Shown: piece by piece, positions 62,304 through 63,804 of the stretch
Position numbering within the stretch: the first letter of the stretch is position 1
Layout of the letters: each line of letters opens with the position of its first letter
Source: Flavobacterium sp.
GTDB lineage: Bacteria; Bacteroidota; Bacteroidia; Flavobacteriales; Flavobacteriaceae
Assembly: GCF_027533505.1 (NCBI RefSeq)
Contig: NZ_JAPZUB010000027.1
Coordinates: 1-63,804 of the forward strand
Length of the DNA: 63,804 bases
Direction of reading: 5' to 3'
Notes under the pieces: generated by a model
Seen by the model: only the letters and a program-made list of their open reading frames with translations
Told to the model about the DNA's origin: nothing
Databases searched by the model: none
Translations under genes and position numbers: made by a program

Positions 62304-62558
62304 TTTTACAAATCAAGCGGACAAATATACGGGATTGCGTTTACCGTTAATCGATATTTCAACATAATTTACCGCATGCTTTGTATGGGTGTTTTTTGAG
62401 GCATAAGTTGTCTGTATTCAATTTGTTAATAATCTTTTACAATACATGGGATGCTGAATTTTAACAAATAATACACTTTTAGTGTAAAGGTGTTTTGAAA
62501 AAAAGCGATAGTTTTACTTCAACAAAATACATCAACGAATTGAATTAAAATATAAGCC

Positions 62559-62648
62559 ATGAATAAAATGATTCTTAGTAATGACAATAAAGTCAACACA
62601 AATTTAAGTATAAAACGTACCTCCAAACCGCTCTATCCAAAAGCCTAA
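62559..62648 (+). CDS. possible 29-residue peptide ORF
   Basis: ATG to TAA, reading MNKMILSNDNKVNTNLSIKR and nine more residues ending LYPKA. Polar, Asn/Lys-rich, no Cys, no membrane segment. There is no supporting homology I know of, so it may be chance. Confidence 0.15.
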   Translation: MNKMILSNDNKVNTNLSIKRTSKPLYPKA

Positions 62649-62762
62649 GATAGTTGAGAAACTTCTTTTAAATATATAGTAAATTTAATTTTGGTTAAAT
62701 TTTGGCTAACCCCCAATTGTGACCCGTAGTGCAGTTTCCGCGCATTACTTTATAGGTAGGAA

Positions 62763-62835
62763 CCTTTGAAGAAATTAGACGATTTGTTATACTTCAAAGG
62801 ACGGAACTAACAAATCAAAACAGGTCTTCGGACCT
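62763..62835 (+). promoter_or_regulatory. two-hairpin leader upstream of the 128-residue secreted protein gene
   Basis: CCTTTGAAG (62763-62771) and CTTCAAAGG (62792-62800) form a perfect 9-bp stem with a 20-nt loop. AGGTC-TTCG-GACCT (62822-62835) forms a UUCG tetraloop hairpin followed by CATTTTT, 23 bp before the ATG. This could be an attenuator or structured 5' leader. Confidence 0.45.
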
Positions 62836-62857
62836 CATTTTTAAGCCATTCAAAATT

Positions 62858-63244
62858 ATGAAAAATCTAATCTTTGGCCTTATCGCCACCCTATTCTTCG
62901 GAATACCCTCTCAAGCACAAAACAAAGAAACATTGACCGAAAAAGCGATTTTACAATCCATTACATTAGTCAGTAGAACAAATACCGATAAGGTAGCTTA
63001 CCAATTTAAATCCTTAGCCGAGTTTGATGAAGGGCTGGAAGTTATTCTCAAAGAAGGTGCTCTTGTCAACACCGAAACGCAACGCAATGCAGATAAATGT
63101 GAAGTATCGCTTGAAGTTAGTGTCACCATGTCTGTAGGTGTGGCCAGTGTTACCGTTACCGCTTCGGCAACTGTAGGCTGCGATGAAGTTGCAGCTACGG
63201 TGAGACGATTACGAAAAATGCTCATCGCTTCCATAACGAGTTAA
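62858..63244 (+). CDS. secreted protein of unknown function
   Basis: 128 residues with signal peptide MKNLIFGLIATLFFGIPSQAQ. The mature part is mixed; the C-terminal half reads CEVSLEVSVTMSVGVASVTVTASATVGCDEVAATVRRL, an alternating Val/Ser/Thr strand region flanked by two Cys that could pair. I recognise no family. The next gene starts 9 bp after the stop and also codes for an exported small protein, so the two are probably an operon. A structured leader may control it. Confidence 0.7.
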   Translation: MKNLIFGLIATLFFGIPSQAQNKETLTEKAILQSITLVSRTNTDKVAYQFKSLAEFDEGLEVILKEGALVNTETQRNADKCEVSLEVSVTMSVGVASVTVTASATVGCDEVAATVRRLRKMLIASITS

Positions 63245-63253
63245 GCCTTTAGG

Positions 63254-63664
63254 ATGTTTCAATTTCGTACAATTGGACTTTTTTTCTGGATATTTTGTTT
63301 TTCGGGTGCCCAAGCCCAAGCTGATTTACAAACGGTGATTCGAGGAGGTGAATTGTTGTTGAACGGACTTACGATTTTTAAAATCGCAAAAGGAGATTCC
63401 AACGCGGCCAAAACGACCCTAGAGCAGGTATGTATTAAAAACAAATTAACCGAAAAAATTACGTTCCGAATAACTGGAAAAGGAGAGGATGGTGAGGAAA
63501 TCAAGAAAGAACTTGTTGTCCAAAACGACGGAAAAGAATGTTTGTTAGAACTTCCCAAAGGGATTTATACCTATGAGGTAATTCTTGCTAATAAAGAAAT
63601 ATATAAAAAAGGAGAATACCGATTTGACGAATCCATGGTGATAACCATCAAACCGAATAGTTAA
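63254..63664 (+). CDS. secreted protein of unknown function
   Basis: 136 residues with signal peptide MFQFRTIGLFFWIFCFSGAQAQ. A conserved-looking helical segment LQTVIRGGELLLNGLTIFKIAKGDSN is followed by a beta-rich domain (CIKNKLTEKITFRITGKGEDGEEIKKELVVQNDGKECLLELPKGIYTYEVILANKEIYKKGEYRF), resembling a small Ig-like or carboxypeptidase-regulatory-like sandwich. Two Cys are available. Function unknown. Second gene of a pair with the preceding secreted protein, followed by a terminator. Confidence 0.72.
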   Translation: MFQFRTIGLFFWIFCFSGAQAQADLQTVIRGGELLLNGLTIFKIAKGDSNAAKTTLEQVCIKNKLTEKITFRITGKGEDGEEIKKELVVQNDGKECLLELPKGIYTYEVILANKEIYKKGEYRFDESMVITIKPNS

Positions 63665-63670
63665 GAAAAA

Positions 63671-63703
63671 GAAGCCGTCTCACAACTTGAGACGGTTTTT
63701 TTT
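63671..63703 (+). terminator. terminator after the secreted protein pair
   Basis: AGCCGTCTC pairs with GAGACGGTT (one G-U), loop ACAACTT, followed by a run of T. Confidence 0.9.
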
Positions 63704-63769
63704 TACGTTTTTTCTTGCATAAAAGAGTTGCAATTTGTATATTTATATCTGATTTACAGATGATTAGAC

Positions 63770-63804
63770 ATGAATTTCAAACACTACAATCAACGTCAAA
63801 CCAC
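63770..63804 (+). CDS. start of a gene cut by the window edge, possibly an IS1182-like transposase
   Basis: Twelve codons from an ATG: MNFKHYNQRQTT. This recalls the opening of IS1182/IS4-type transposases ('M..F..YNqnQ..LLP'), which is the only basis for the call. The rest is outside the window. Confidence 0.3.
   Translation, partial: MNFKHYNQRQT

Larger units (their letters stand above)
62304..62857. other. 554-bp stretch without a firm gene
   Basis: AT-rich. It contains a palindrome TACACTTTTAGTGTA (62472-62486), a possible 29-codon ORF (62559-62648) and, near the right end, two hairpins in what should be the leader of the next gene. No tRNA or known RNA family is recognised. Confidence 0.5.

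Noticed and set aside
62472..62486. TACACTTTTAGTGTA palindrome as an operator
   Set aside because: Perfect but short, AT-rich and more than 350 bp from the next sure gene; not enough to claim a site.

Overview
The window reads as chromosomal DNA of a Flavobacteriaceae bacterium, probably Flavobacterium or a close relative. Evidence: three secreted proteins with type A and one with type B T9SS (Por secretion) C-terminal signals, promoters of the Bacteroidetes TTG/TAnnTTTG type, bacillithiol synthesis (bshC), the eukaryote/archaeal-like ProS, Bacteroidetes-only families (DUF1599, DUF4295, DUF5777) and the order rpsT - tRNA-Glu x2 - proS - OmpP1/FadL porin - rimO. Assignment to genus is inference.

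Layout. 1-9.8 kb: a doubtful ORF, then housekeeping genes (guaB, HMG-CoA lyase, pyrD, rlmH, folP, DUF1599, a DoxX/thioredoxin protein, a TlpA-like lipoprotein, tpiA). Between guaB and HMG-CoA lyase sits a four-helix-bundle (S23/IVP) gene bracketed by a perfect 16-bp inverted repeat. 9.8-18.95 kb: an accessory island bounded on both sides by arrays of the same degenerate octamer (AGnnnCTG). Its core is one tight five-gene operon: AbiEi antitoxin/repressor, AbiEii nucleotidyltransferase toxin, an MmeI-like adenine methyltransferase, an SF2 helicase and a T5orf172 (GIY-YIG-like) nuclease. Two identical 17-bp palindromes precede the operon. 19-30 kb: ABC exporter pair, a 1699-residue T9SS type B surface protein, typA, and a PAS histidine kinase/response regulator pair. 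30-39.8 kb: rpsT, two tRNA-Glu, proS, a Trp/Gly-rich lipoprotein, FadL-like porin, rimO, a Spy-like protein, a DUF1573 protein, a second two-component pair and a frameshifted RDD gene. 39.9-51.7 kb, nearly all minus strand: T9SS type A protein, a biotin-dependent acyl-CoA carboxylase operon, a periplasmic redox-looking operon (DOMON, OB-fold, DUF5777, CXXCH lipoprotein, YceI) and a B12-binding radical SAM protein. 51.7-63.8 kb: bshC, SusE/F-like protein, ndk, DUF721, serine hydrolase, ftsY, DUF4295-L33-L28, CinA, Hpt, FAH hydrolase, exonuclease, two unknown secreted proteins and the first codons of a possible transposase.

The strongest candidate for an undescribed system is the island operon. 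The families are known singly, but the gene starts and stops overlap or lie 2 bp apart from abiEi to the nuclease, so toxin-antitoxin and modification/helicase/nuclease genes look co-expressed. The methyltransferase shows no nuclease signature in its N-terminus, and a separate GIY-YIG-like protein could supply the cutting activity. The working model (inference) is a multi-subunit restriction-modification system split from an MmeI-like ancestor and controlled or kept in place by an AbiE module.

Two genes are visibly broken: the RDD gene (one missing T in a T run) and the DOMON/T9SS gene (an in-frame TGA that removes the sorting domain tail). Both could be real or sequencing errors.
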